Part shown: positions 16,092-25,233 of the stretch, piece by piece | Layout of the letters: the number at the start of each line of letters is the position of its first letter | Position numbering within the stretch: position 1 is the first letter of the stretch | Assembly (NCBI GenBank): GCA_037147235.1 | Contig: JBAWVO010000002.1 | Location: forward strand, 1-57,679 | Origin: JANXQG01 sp037147235 | GTDB taxonomy: Bacteria > Planctomycetota > Planctomycetia > Pirellulales > Thermoguttaceae | Reading direction: 5' to 3' | DNA: 57,679 nucleotides | The notes under the pieces: model-generated | Told to the model about the DNA's origin: nothing | Seen by the model: the letters and a program-made list of their open reading frames with translations, nothing else | Databases searched by the model: none | Made by a program: the position numbers and the translations under genes

Positions 16092-17315
16092 ATGATCTAT
16101 CTCCTCGTCGGTTACATGTGGCTCTTTATCCATCGGCCTTTTGAAATTTGGCCGTGGCTGGGCGCTCTGCACATCGAGCGGGTCTATGTGCTGGCGACAT
16201 TAATCTATTGGGCCTTGTGCGTGCCGAAGAGTTGGACCAGGAATCGCATTACGTGGGGAATTGGTTTCCTGGCGTCTGCCATCACTTTGGCCACGTTTTT
16301 TAGCCGGTACACCGACTTCAATAGTCAAGCCGTACAGAACTGGTTCAAGATCCTGGTATTCTACTTTCTTGTCATGTCGTCCGTCCGCGAGGAACGTGAA
16401 CTCCGCATCCTGATCGTTGCCTTCATCGTGATCATGGGCCTGCTCGAACTGCATTCGTTTCGTGAGTATTTGTGCGGCCGAGGCGAATCCCGGATGGGCA
16501 TCTGGCGGATGAATGGCGTGGACAATTCGGATCCGAACAGCTTTGCCGGGTCGGTGAACTATGGCATTCCAATGCTGCTGCCCGCATTGGCTCTTGTGCG
16601 AAAGAAATGGCATTACCTCGCGCTGGCTGTCGCGGTCGCCTTGGCCTGCCTGTGCGTGCTTCTAACCGGCTCGCGCACCGGCTTTGCCTGTATCGTGCTG
16701 CTCGCAGGCTCAGCGGCACTGCTAAGCCGATACCGATGGCGTTTGACGCTACTCGTGTTCCTCGGGGCACCGCTCATTTGGTTCAGTCTCTCCGTGAGCC
16801 TCCAGAACCGTTATATGACGCTTATCGATCCTTCCGTGGGGCCACGGAATGCACAAGCATCCGCCGAGGACCGCCAGATCTTCTTTTGGCAGGCGGTTGA
16901 TATTTGGAAAAACAACCCGATCTTTGGCATCGGCCCGGGTTGCTTTCGCATTGCCAATGAAACGGGAATGCAACCGCATAATTTGTACGCTCAAACGATG
17001 TCCGAATTGGGGACTTTCGGGGTGATCTCGCTGGTCACGATGATTCTTTGCTACCTGATGAATTACTTTGAAGCACGGCGTGTCTACCTCGCCATTCCAC
17101 CGTCTCACGACGCGGTGTTCTGCTACCGAGTGATTGTGGCGACGGCCATCGCATTACTGCAGTTGCTTTTCTTCGGGTTGGGCGGTCATAATCTGTATCG
17201 CTACAACTGGATTTGGTACGCGGCGTTTGCGGCACTGGCCCTGCGGTTCCTCAACTACCACTATAACAATTGTACTGAGGAAGCGTGCCAAGTGGCTCCC
17301 ACGGTGGCTGAATGA
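16092..17315 (+). CDS. O-antigen ligase/polymerase family membrane protein (WaaL/Wzy-like)
   Basis: A 407-aa protein with about ten to eleven membrane segments. The family markers are visible: LLTGSRTGFACIVLL (Arg-containing loop), a long periplasmic loop after SLQNRYMTLIDPSV containing DRQIFFWQAVDIWKNNPIFGIGPGCF, and the key His in MQPHNLYAQTMSELGTFG. Such proteins polymerise or ligate undecaprenyl-linked units on the periplasmic side. Whether it is a polymerase or a ligase cannot be told from sequence; in a locus with one flippase and no second candidate, polymerase is the natural guess. Confidence 0.87.
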   Translation: MIYLLVGYMWLFIHRPFEIWPWLGALHIERVYVLATLIYWALCVPKSWTRNRITWGIGFLASAITLATFFSRYTDFNSQAVQNWFKILVFYFLVMSSVREERELRILIVAFIVIMGLLELHSFREYLCGRGESRMGIWRMNGVDNSDPNSFAGSVNYGIPMLLPALALVRKKWHYLALAVAVALACLCVLLTGSRTGFACIVLLAGSAALLSRYRWRLTLLVFLGAPLIWFSLSVSLQNRYMTLIDPSVGPRNAQASAEDRQIFFWQAVDIWKNNPIFGIGPGCFRIANETGMQPHNLYAQTMSELGTFGVISLVTMILCYLMNYFEARRVYLAIPPSHDAVFCYRVIVATAIALLQLLFFGLGGHNLYRYNWIWYAAFAALALRFLNYHYNNCTEEACQVAPTVAE

Positions 17316-17444
17316 TCGGCTGCTTGCATTGCGCCGCCTCTGGCCATGTTCAACTGAGATCCATGATCTCTATCGGAAAAGATCGAGGAATGCCATTTTA
17401 GTCTTATTAGAGCCGATATCGCCAATAGTGATTTCTCGAAAGAA

Positions 17445-17750
17445 ATGAGTCGGGATGACATGAAAATGATGGTTGGCAGTGCTCAACCGAACAGATTCGA
17501 TCAGGCGAGCTTAGTCACCGTCGTGATTCCGGCATATAACGGGGCGAGGTGGATTGAGGACTGCATCAGGAGCGTTTTTGCACAAACCTATGGCACCTTG
17601 CAAATCATTGTCGTCGATGACGGTAGTACTGATGATACCCTTTTGCTTCTTCATAGGCTTCAGGATGCACGGCTCCGATTTGTCACTCAGTCCAATCGTG
17701 GTGTCGCGGCAGCGCGCAATGACGCAGATATTTCACGGTTCCGAGGTTAG
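17445..17750 (+). pseudogene. Truncated family 2 glycosyltransferase (N-terminal fragment)
   Basis: Only 101 codons. It starts like a normal GT2 (VTVVIPAYNGARWIEDCIRSVFAQTYGTLQIIVVDDGSTDDT, then RFVTQSNRGVAAARN) but then runs into DADISRFRG and stops, missing the DxD-containing second half of the nucleotide-binding domain and the acceptor region. The expected continuation after AAARN is a residue run to the DxD; a deletion has apparently joined codon ~95 to unrelated sequence right before the next gene's start (TAG immediately followed by ATG 17751). Not expected to be catalytic. Confidence 0.85.
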
Positions 17751-19568
17751 ATGCCTGAAGGTGCGATTATGAAACGATTTGCCTATTTAGGAACGATCGG
17801 TAAGCCGAATTCGGCATGGCCGTCCTCGATGGACGCCGAAAAGGAGCCATCCGTCTTGTCTTGGTCGGCGGTTGCCGAATGCGCTTCGCGTCAGTTTCTC
17901 TCTTGTGGAGATGGAATTGAAGTACTAATCCGGAATGAGTGTGCCGTCCTTCTACGAGGCTACGCAGTCGGTGGGGCAGCGGGGTTGACCAACCCCAACG
18001 CGCAAGAACTTCTGGCTCGCGTGCTCGACAACTACCTCCAGGACAAACAGTTCACCCCCGAGCAATACGATGGAAGTTTCACCTTGGTACTTCTCGACGG
18101 CAGGAATGGACGTGTCGAGATGTTCCGTAATCTGGTGGGCAGCACTTTCACCTACTATTGCGAGACTCCCGAGGGTTTTGTTTTCGGCAGTAATCTGGCC
18201 GACGTGGCCCGGCGATCGGGTATGCCGCTTCGCCCCGACCCCGAGATGCTGCCCGTCTACTTCATCTACCGATTTGTCCCTGGCGGTAATACGCTTTTCG
18301 CGGGCATCAAGCGTTTGCAGCCTGGCGAACGTGTGAGCTATCAAGACGGCCGGCTTTTAGTTAAGCAGGTCAAGACGTTTGCAGATCTCGACGAGCCTCA
18401 CAAGACCAACGAGCGCGAGTCAATCGAACGCGTCGAGGCAACGATGGCCGAGGTCGTGGGCAATCTGATGAGTATTGCGCCCAAGGCCGCTGGCCTTCTA
18501 TCAGGCGGTGTTGACAGCACCTACATTCAGGCCCATTGGAACAAGCTCTGGCGCATGCGCAATGGGCGCGAGAAACCGAGGAGCACTGCAATCTGGCTCG
18601 ACCACCCAGCAACCACCCCCGACCAGGAGTATGCTTTATCGGCAGTTCGCGAATTAGATACTAACCATTTGGCTGTGCGCCTAACTGGGCTCGATGTCCA
18701 ACAGATGAGCGAAACGCTGTCGGCCGTTGGCGAGATGCCGAATCACGTGCAGTCCTTCTACTTCGGACCGTTGGCCAAAGCAATGGCGGAGAACGGAATT
18801 GCGGCCGGGCTGTGCGGCGAAGGAGCCGACGGGCTATTTGGCAACAGCGAGGGAGATGCTCTTCTGTCCGCCAGGAAGCTTTACAATCGATTTCCAACTA
18901 GTGCTTTACGTGTGTTGGGCTCGCTCGCATCGCAGTGCATGGGACACGCGTACGCCGCGTACTGTTTTCGGCTTTCAAATCGGCTGAATAACGCTACGGA
19001 CTTTGTTCATCCGGTGAATTCGACGGCTGCGTTCACGGACTGGGACCTCGTGTCAGCCTGCTTCGGTTCCCATTCTGCCGTGGAAGCATTTCGATATCGA
19101 CGGGAAATTCTGAGCCGGTATCGCGTGCCGGAAGATGGCATGCACCTGCAAGAAGCGTTGGCAATTGGCTACTTAGGCGAAGCCGTAAACACAGCCTCTT
19201 ATTGGAATCAAGTTGCAGCAAACAGTGACGTCGAGTTTATTTATCCCTTCATGGATTCCCGTATTCTCCGTGTGGCGACGAACATGGACCTGAATGCTCG
19301 CTTTGTTCCAGGCAACCCGAAGCAGGTGCTAAAAAAAGTGCTTGCGAGGCATGTTCCGGATGCATTCGTCAATCGACCTAAGCGAGGGTTTGGGCAGCCG
19401 ATCTTCCAGTGGATTGCAGAGGGAGGGCCTCTCCGTGGCGCCATTAACCGTATTGGTGATTACGAATTCCTTGATAAGAAAACTATTCAACGCGCAAAGG
19501 CGAAGCCTAACTGGTTCCTGTATAACCTCCTCATCTACGATCTTTGGCATAAGGCTTTCATAGGATAG
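17751..19568 (+). CDS. Asparagine-synthetase-like amidotransferase lacking the glutaminase Cys
   Basis: A 605-aa (599 if started at ATG 17769) AsnB-family protein. The C-terminal synthetase domain has the ATP-binding PP-loop AAGLLSGGVDSTYIQAHW, LAVRLTGLDVQQMSE, LCGEGADGLFGN and the DSRILRVATNMD and RPKRGFGQPIFQWI motifs. The N-terminal half keeps the glutaminase-like fold (YDGSFTLVLLD, FGSNLADVARRSG, FAGIKRLQPGERV) but the residue after the initiator is not Cys, so glutamine hydrolysis is unlikely. It could use free ammonia, or, like beta-lactam synthetase, an amine as nucleophile. In polysaccharide loci such enzymes amidate uronic acids or join amino acids to sugars. The adenylate-forming gene follows after 5 nt. 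Confidence 0.85.
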   Translation: MPEGAIMKRFAYLGTIGKPNSAWPSSMDAEKEPSVLSWSAVAECASRQFLSCGDGIEVLIRNECAVLLRGYAVGGAAGLTNPNAQELLARVLDNYLQDKQFTPEQYDGSFTLVLLDGRNGRVEMFRNLVGSTFTYYCETPEGFVFGSNLADVARRSGMPLRPDPEMLPVYFIYRFVPGGNTLFAGIKRLQPGERVSYQDGRLLVKQVKTFADLDEPHKTNERESIERVEATMAEVVGNLMSIAPKAAGLLSGGVDSTYIQAHWNKLWRMRNGREKPRSTAIWLDHPATTPDQEYALSAVRELDTNHLAVRLTGLDVQQMSETLSAVGEMPNHVQSFYFGPLAKAMAENGIAAGLCGEGADGLFGNSEGDALLSARKLYNRFPTSALRVLGSLASQCMGHAYAAYCFRLSNRLNNATDFVHPVNSTAAFTDWDLVSACFGSHSAVEAFRYRREILSRYRVPEDGMHLQEALAIGYLGEAVNTASYWNQVAANSDVEFIYPFMDSRILRVATNMDLNARFVPGNPKQVLKKVLARHVPDAFVNRPKRGFGQPIFQWIAEGGPLRGAINRIGDYEFLDKKTIQRAKAKPNWFLYNLLIYDLWHKAFIG

Positions 19569-19573
19569 CAACC

Positions 19574-20914
19574 ATGCTCGAACTATTGGCGAGACTGCAT
19601 TGGCATGTCTGTAAACGGTACGAGAAGCCGGGGTTTCATACGATCCTGCGAGCCCTTCGACGGGAGCCTCTATTATCGCCCGAAGCCTGGCAAGAACTCC
19701 AGATGAGCCGCTTGCGAGCCATTTTGCAACTGGCGGGTGAAAATGTGCCATACTATCGACGATTGTTCCATGAGGCTGGATTCAACCCCGAGTCTGCCAG
19801 GCTTCCTGATGGTTTTCATAAGTTGCCGATCCTTACTAAACGTGAGTTAACCGAACATCGAAACGACCTCTTCAATACTGCGGTATCTGAAAATCGGCGA
19901 TTCAAGAACGCTTCCGGCGGATCGACAGGAAAGCCAGTTGTCTTTTGGCAGGATCGCGACTATGAAAGAATCGCAACTGCTTGCGATTCTTATGTTTGTG
20001 GTTGGTGGGGAATTGTTCCTGGTACGCGACAAGCATCCGTTTGGGGAGCTGATCGGGACTTTGGCGAGTTGACTTGGCGCGCACGTTTCTACAACTGGCG
20101 GGCCAGATCTCGTGGATTAAATGCATTTCGGATGACCGAGTCCGGCATGCTCCAGTTCTGTAAGATGTTAGAGTCTTGGAAGCCGCCGTACTTGATCGGC
20201 TATGCCTCCGCTCTCTATCATTTTGCGAAGTTTGCAGAATCTTCTGGTTTCCGTCACCTTCGATTCCGTGCGATTCGTTCTTCCGCTGAGATGCTTTACC
20301 CAGAGTATCGCAGCGTCATCGAACAAGTATTTCAGAGTCGGGTATTTAATTTCTATGGTTCTCGCGAGATCAATAACCTCGCGGCTGAATGTTCTGAGAA
20401 CGGATGCCTGCACTTGATTTCGTCATGGAGATATGTAGAAATCACCGATGAAGCCGGAAACCCGGTATCGGATGGAGTACCGGGATACATCACCGTTACC
20501 GACTGCGGAAACCAGGCGATGCCCTTTATCCGTTATCGTAATGAAGATGTTGGGACGATGTGTCATGTGCCGTGTTCTTGCGGACGCCCCATGCCCATCT
20601 TGAAGTCTCTGCTGGGAAGAAGTTCCGATTTGATTCGCACGCGATCCGGAAAATTGATTCACGGCGAATTCTTTACTCACCTGTTTTACGGGCGAGACGA
20701 CATTGAATCCTTCCAAGTACAACAACGCTCCAAGGATAAATTAATTGTACAATACGTGCCCAAGGATGAGTCGGCGCATTTGTTTGCGCATGGTCTTCGA
20801 GAAACGATTATGAGAGAAATGGAGGGTAATGTCTGCATCGAGTTCGTTCCATGCCTGTCGATTCCTGTCCCGCCAAGCGGAAAACACCGGTTTACGATTA
20901 GCGAAGTGAATTGA
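19574..20914 (+). CDS. PaaK/CapK-like adenylate-forming enzyme
   Basis: A 446-aa protein of the phenylacetate-CoA ligase/CapK family, close to the usual ~430-450 aa. Seen: LPILTKRELTEHRNDLF, the phosphate-binding NASGGSTGKPVVFWQD, the FYGSREINNLAAEC adenine/acyl site, TDCGNQAMPFIRYRNEDVGT and the hinge ILKSLLGRSSDLI. Enzymes of this type activate a carboxylate as an acyl-AMP and in capsule loci (CapK) appear to supply acyl groups. The acyltransferases and the amidotransferase-like neighbour are possible users. Substrate unknown. Confidence 0.85.
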   Translation: MLELLARLHWHVCKRYEKPGFHTILRALRREPLLSPEAWQELQMSRLRAILQLAGENVPYYRRLFHEAGFNPESARLPDGFHKLPILTKRELTEHRNDLFNTAVSENRRFKNASGGSTGKPVVFWQDRDYERIATACDSYVCGWWGIVPGTRQASVWGADRDFGELTWRARFYNWRARSRGLNAFRMTESGMLQFCKMLESWKPPYLIGYASALYHFAKFAESSGFRHLRFRAIRSSAEMLYPEYRSVIEQVFQSRVFNFYGSREINNLAAECSENGCLHLISSWRYVEITDEAGNPVSDGVPGYITVTDCGNQAMPFIRYRNEDVGTMCHVPCSCGRPMPILKSLLGRSSDLIRTRSGKLIHGEFFTHLFYGRDDIESFQVQQRSKDKLIVQYVPKDESAHLFAHGLRETIMREMEGNVCIEFVPCLSIPVPPSGKHRFTISEVN

Positions 20915-20924
20915 CAATAGTCCA

Positions 20925-22466
20925 ATGACAAACATTCAGAATCGCCACTTTCTGACAGACGCTGCAATTTACGGCATCGGCGGGGTTGTGATCCAACTCG
21001 CCAGCGTCGTCCTCCTGCCGCTGTACACGCACTACCTCGCTCCGTCCGACTACGGAGTCATGGAGGTCATCGAACGTATCGGGCAGATCGTCAACATCTG
21101 CCTGATGACCAGCGGTGTCCGGCAGGCAACCTTCGCCTTCTACCTGCAAGCCGCCGATCAAGCCGACCGCGAGCGGGTGGCGGTCACGATTACCACTTTC
21201 CTGGTCGCGATTTTCGTGATCGCCGGCCTGTCGATCATTGCCATCTCGCCGATGCTCGCTCCACTTTTGGGAATTGAAAACCCGTGGCTTCTCGTTTTCG
21301 GTGTCGTCACCGTGCTGGCTGAGTTGTTTCTTGTCATTCCCTTGGCGTTGATGCAGGCCCGGGTCGAGTCGCTGGCCTTTGTCATCGTGAGCGTCTTCAT
21401 GCTCGTTATCCGCGTCGGACTCGCGATTGTTTTCGTCGCTGTGATGGGATGGGGTGTTTGGGGTGTCTATGGATCGCTGCTGATCACGTTCATTCCCTTC
21501 GGTGCCCTCCTCACTTCGCGAGAGCTGAGGAAAGGTTCCTTGGCCGTTGATTGGCAAAAATGCAAGGAAATCACACGATTTAGTTTGCCTTTTATTCCGA
21601 CCGGCATTTGTTTTTTTGTTCTCTACAATGGCGACCAGTTCTTTCTTGTCGGTACGGCAGGGACGGCAACTCTGGGTATATATGCCTTGGGCTGTAAGAT
21701 CGCCTCGGTCGCAGGGACGATCACATGGCAGCCCCTTTTCAAGGTCTGGTCAGCCCGGATGTACGAGACCTTTGCGAAGCCTGACGCGGCGCATATCGCC
21801 GGACGGATGTTGACGAGAATTCTCACGGTTTATGCCTTGGTCGCTACCGGTCTATGCTTGTTCTACCGCGAGGCCCTCGGTTTGTTGAGTAGTGAGGCGT
21901 ACTCTGAAGCAGGAAGCGTGATCGCCCCCATGCTGCTGGCCAGTGGTTGTATATTTGCATCCACTTTCATGGAAGGTGTGTTCTACGTCTGGCGGAAGAC
22001 ACATCTAAAGCCTTGGACGGCACTCATCAGCGCGGTGATCATTCTTGGGCTATACGGGGCACTCATTCCCCGCTATGCCATTCTTGGCGCGGTGTATGGT
22101 GCCATGTTTGGATACGCCGCGATGGCCCTGGTGACCTATCTGTTTGCCCAAAGGGTCTTTGCGGTGCGTTACGAATGGACGAAAATTCTCGTTCTTGTCG
22201 GGTTGTCGTCGGTCGCACACTACGCCGGTTCGCTGCTGGAACTGGGCTTTGGTCCGTTTCTCTTAAAATGCCTTATAATGTTGGTGTGGTTGATGGCCAT
22301 TTTCCTGACGGGTGTGGTATCCAGGGAAGACCGGATGATGGCTCAACGGGGAGCATTCTCGGTCCTTGCTCGGTTAGCGGAATACACAGGATTTCGTGAG
22401 GGAAAGGCCAAGCCCCCGGCCGTGGAAGTGACCGCCCCGCCATCATGTTCGGAGTGCGTGCCATGA
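20925..22466 (+). CDS. Polysaccharide flippase (Wzx/MATE-like oligosaccharide flippase family)
   Basis: A 513-aa protein with about 12-14 membrane segments across its length. The N-terminal signature DAAIYGIGGVVIQLASVVLLPLYTHYLAPSDYGVMEVIERIGQIV is typical of Wzx/PST transporters, as are the paired arginine residues on cytosolic loops. It would move lipid-linked repeat units from the inner to the outer face of the inner membrane. The next gene overlaps its stop by 4 nt (ATGA), which suggests one transcript. Confidence 0.9.
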   Translation: MTNIQNRHFLTDAAIYGIGGVVIQLASVVLLPLYTHYLAPSDYGVMEVIERIGQIVNICLMTSGVRQATFAFYLQAADQADRERVAVTITTFLVAIFVIAGLSIIAISPMLAPLLGIENPWLLVFGVVTVLAELFLVIPLALMQARVESLAFVIVSVFMLVIRVGLAIVFVAVMGWGVWGVYGSLLITFIPFGALLTSRELRKGSLAVDWQKCKEITRFSLPFIPTGICFFVLYNGDQFFLVGTAGTATLGIYALGCKIASVAGTITWQPLFKVWSARMYETFAKPDAAHIAGRMLTRILTVYALVATGLCLFYREALGLLSSEAYSEAGSVIAPMLLASGCIFASTFMEGVFYVWRKTHLKPWTALISAVIILGLYGALIPRYAILGAVYGAMFGYAAMALVTYLFAQRVFAVRYEWTKILVLVGLSSVAHYAGSLLELGFGPFLLKCLIMLVWLMAIFLTGVVSREDRMMAQRGAFSVLARLAEYTGFREGKAKPPAVEVTAPPSCSECVP

Positions 22467-25099
22467 GGGGTCCAATAACCACAGTTTGCCTCGTTGCGAT
22501 CTCCTTCACGTTAAGCTACCAAGAGAGCTTGGCCGTCGCGGACACCGAGGTAGCTTCAACCCCGACCGTTGAGCAGGCCGGCACTTACGATGGATCGGGA
22601 CGGTATCAGCTTGTTCAGGACGACGGGGGACGCAGTATTCAGGGGCTAACGGAACTCAGCACCCGATACGGAGTCAAACCGTACGGACTACTCGAGTCGG
22701 TTCCAGGCACCGGCGTATGGCAGACCGAGCGGGCCATCTTCCGCGATGTGGATACGGGTGCCACGATAGTCCGACTGACGAACGATCTTTGGACGAATCA
22801 ACTCTCCTACTTTCGCGGGAACTGGAGCGAGGACGGCCAGTATGTTGTCTTTCGTCGTTGCCCGGGAATGTGGGAAGGCTCAACCGCAACCCATGGCCCC
22901 ATGATGGTTCGCAGTGACGGCCGGCATTTGCGGAACGTATTTCGTGATTACTCCATGGTCCGACAACACGTCTGCTCTCCAACCGATCCGGGTATCTGCT
23001 ATGCGCTAACCGGCGATAATAAGTTGGTGGCGTTCGATTTTCAAAGCGGCAAGGCCCGGCAGATCGTGCGTGCGACCCATGGGTGCTGGCATTTGAAGAT
23101 TTCGCTCGATGGCAAGTACCTAATGGGCCGTGGGGATCTGGACCGAGGAGGCAAAGGGCTGTGGATCGTCAGTTCTGACGGCAGGGAGTACCACGAGATT
23201 TCGGTTCCGGAGTCGATCCATGATTCGTACCAGTTCCATCCATCGCAGAAGAAGATCATGTTCTGGTACGAAGGTCACTTCCGCGAAGAGGGCTTCATGC
23301 AGTGCAATTATGACGGCTCGAACATGACCAAGGTTCCGGTCCAGTTCGACTGGAATCATGGTGAAGTAGGTATCGATCGCGGGGCACACGCGGATGGGTA
23401 TATTACGCGCATCGAAGGTAATGCTTGGCTCCCCGAGGAGCCTCTCTTCGCCAAGCCGGGCGTGGAGTACTACGACAACCCCGCAAACTACAACGGCTAT
23501 CTTGCCTGGATGCCCAAAGATCGGCCTTGGACCTATGCGACACGGATCGTCGCGCTGCCCTATCTGTCGGAAATTCAGGCTTTTTGCACAGAGCCTGCGG
23601 CAGACGGTGTGGTCAATCGTTATCGAATCTGCTACACGGGACTGAAACGTTCGGCGGCCTTGGACAATCTGGACGCCAGCCCCGATGGCACGAAAGTCTT
23701 GTTCAACTCAAACATGTTCGGCAGGGTGGACGTCTACTATGGGGTGGCGCGATTGCCAGAGGCACCGCGGGATCTAAAAGTCCAGACGGAAACAAGCGGC
23801 ACACGGCTTCGCTGGAAACCCCCTTTGCACCACGCCGAAATCGCCGGCTACCACGTCTATCGCAGTACACACAGCGGTTATGGTTACGTGCCAATTACCG
23901 ATCGCCCTATCGAAACAGCCGAGTATACCGATCGGATTGCCATTCGGCCGGGGCAGCCTGTTTTCTATACGGTGTCCGCCGTCGAACATTCGGGATTGGA
24001 AAGCGGGCTGAGCCGTGAGGCGTGTGCGGGGGAGTCGGATGGCCAAAAACGGACCGTCCTGGTCGAGGCGGAAGAAGGGCAATGCAATGCAAAAATGTGG
24101 ATTGCCTTGGATGGATCGGCCACGGGGCTTCACTACCTTTGGATGCGCACGCGCGATGGTGAGGGTCACGGCACCTTCAATCTCGATTTGAGTGTAACAA
24201 ACCAGCCGTACTGGATTTGGGCTCGCGTCAAGGGTAACGAAGGCGTGGAGTTTCAGCTTTCCCAGGGCGATCGATCCGTCGCGCTGACTTTGCCGCGGTC
24301 GCCTGCCTGGTCCTGGAAACGCTTTCCAGGAAGGCTTGCTCTTGCGGCTGGAAAATCGCAAGTCACGCTAACCAGTGTTCGCTACGGCAGTGCCCTCGAC
24401 AGTATGGCCTTGACCACCGATCCTGATTTCAAACCAGAGCAGTCCGCATGCATCCGCTGGCCACGGCAACTGGCCGTTGAAGGCGTTTCAGCCGCGGCCA
24501 GCACACCATACACGGTAAGATTGTCGTGGAATCGCGTGCCGGGGGCAACCTTCAAACATTACAACCTCTACTGCGGCCGCAAAGCTGATTTTGCCATCAA
24601 CCAAGGGGCCTTAGTAGCGTCTCCTGACAGTGTTGGCTACTGGGATTGGGCACTCAAGCCAGGAGAAACGATCTACTATCGGGTCACGTGGGTGGATCGT
24701 GGTGGAAAGGAATCGCCGCCCTCGGAGGCTGCGAAGGTCGTCTTGCCACCCCTGCAACGCGATCTCCAGGAGCTTGCACCTTCCGAGCGAATTGCGATTC
24801 GGGTTCCCCAAGACGGCACCTATGTGGTCTGGCTCAAACTCAGAAAGAGCCAGCAGAGTGGTCAGTATATCGATCTGAAAATGGATCATGGGCCAGGCAT
24901 GACTTGGACTTGTGTCTTCGATGGCCTAGGCGACGAAGCGTGGTTCACTTACGACCAATGGGGCCGAACTCCCCTGACCGCCGGCGTTCATTACCTGGCG
25001 ATCAAAAACCGCACGAAACACGTGATCGAAAAGGTTTTGCTCACCAACGACTTTTCCTTCAGGCCCAAGGGGCATGTTACCGTCCTCAGCGGTTGGTGA
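22463..25099 (+). CDS. Secreted beta-propeller/fibronectin III protein (polysaccharide-processing candidate)
   Basis: An 878-aa exported protein. Signal peptide at residues 1-26 (TTVCLVAISFTLSYQESLAVA). Residues about 60-440 form a TolB/oligogalacturonate-lyase-like beta-propeller: repeated blades (NWSEDGQYVVFRRC, ISLDGKYLMGRGDLD, FHPSQKKIMFWYEGH, LDASPDGTKVLFNSNMF) with His/Trp-rich loops. Then a fibronectin III domain (APRDLKVQTETSGTRLRWKP...YHVYRSTHSGYGYVPI), a jelly-roll-like stretch rich in Trp and Gly, and a second FN3-like domain (AASTPYTVRLSWNRVPGATFKHYNLY). Family-level guess: it binds or cleaves an acidic polysaccharide. Start ATG 22463 overlaps the flippase stop, which ties it to export of the same polymer. 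Catalytic residues cannot be assigned. Confidence 0.75.
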   Translation: MRGPITTVCLVAISFTLSYQESLAVADTEVASTPTVEQAGTYDGSGRYQLVQDDGGRSIQGLTELSTRYGVKPYGLLESVPGTGVWQTERAIFRDVDTGATIVRLTNDLWTNQLSYFRGNWSEDGQYVVFRRCPGMWEGSTATHGPMMVRSDGRHLRNVFRDYSMVRQHVCSPTDPGICYALTGDNKLVAFDFQSGKARQIVRATHGCWHLKISLDGKYLMGRGDLDRGGKGLWIVSSDGREYHEISVPESIHDSYQFHPSQKKIMFWYEGHFREEGFMQCNYDGSNMTKVPVQFDWNHGEVGIDRGAHADGYITRIEGNAWLPEEPLFAKPGVEYYDNPANYNGYLAWMPKDRPWTYATRIVALPYLSEIQAFCTEPAADGVVNRYRICYTGLKRSAALDNLDASPDGTKVLFNSNMFGRVDVYYGVARLPEAPRDLKVQTETSGTRLRWKPPLHHAEIAGYHVYRSTHSGYGYVPITDRPIETAEYTDRIAIRPGQPVFYTVSAVEHSGLESGLSREACAGESDGQKRTVLVEAEEGQCNAKMWIALDGSATGLHYLWMRTRDGEGHGTFNLDLSVTNQPYWIWARVKGNEGVEFQLSQGDRSVALTLPRSPAWSWKRFPGRLALAAGKSQVTLTSVRYGSALDSMALTTDPDFKPEQSACIRWPRQLAVEGVSAAASTPYTVRLSWNRVPGATFKHYNLYCGRKADFAINQGALVASPDSVGYWDWALKPGETIYYRVTWVDRGGKESPPSEAAKVVLPPLQRDLQELAPSERIAIRVPQDGTYVVWLKLRKSQQSGQYIDLKMDHGPGMTWTCVFDGLGDEAWFTYDQWGRTPLTAGVHYLAIKNRTKHVIEKVLLTNDFSFRPKGHVTVLSGW

Positions 25100-25233
25100 A
25101 CCGGTGCGATGCCTCCACCGCTAAATGTGAAGCCGCCACTCCATGCGAGGGGGTGCAATGAAGCAAAAGAGTCATGGATGAGTAACACAACAAGATCAAT
25201 ACATCACATCTAGGCGATTGACGACTGAACATC

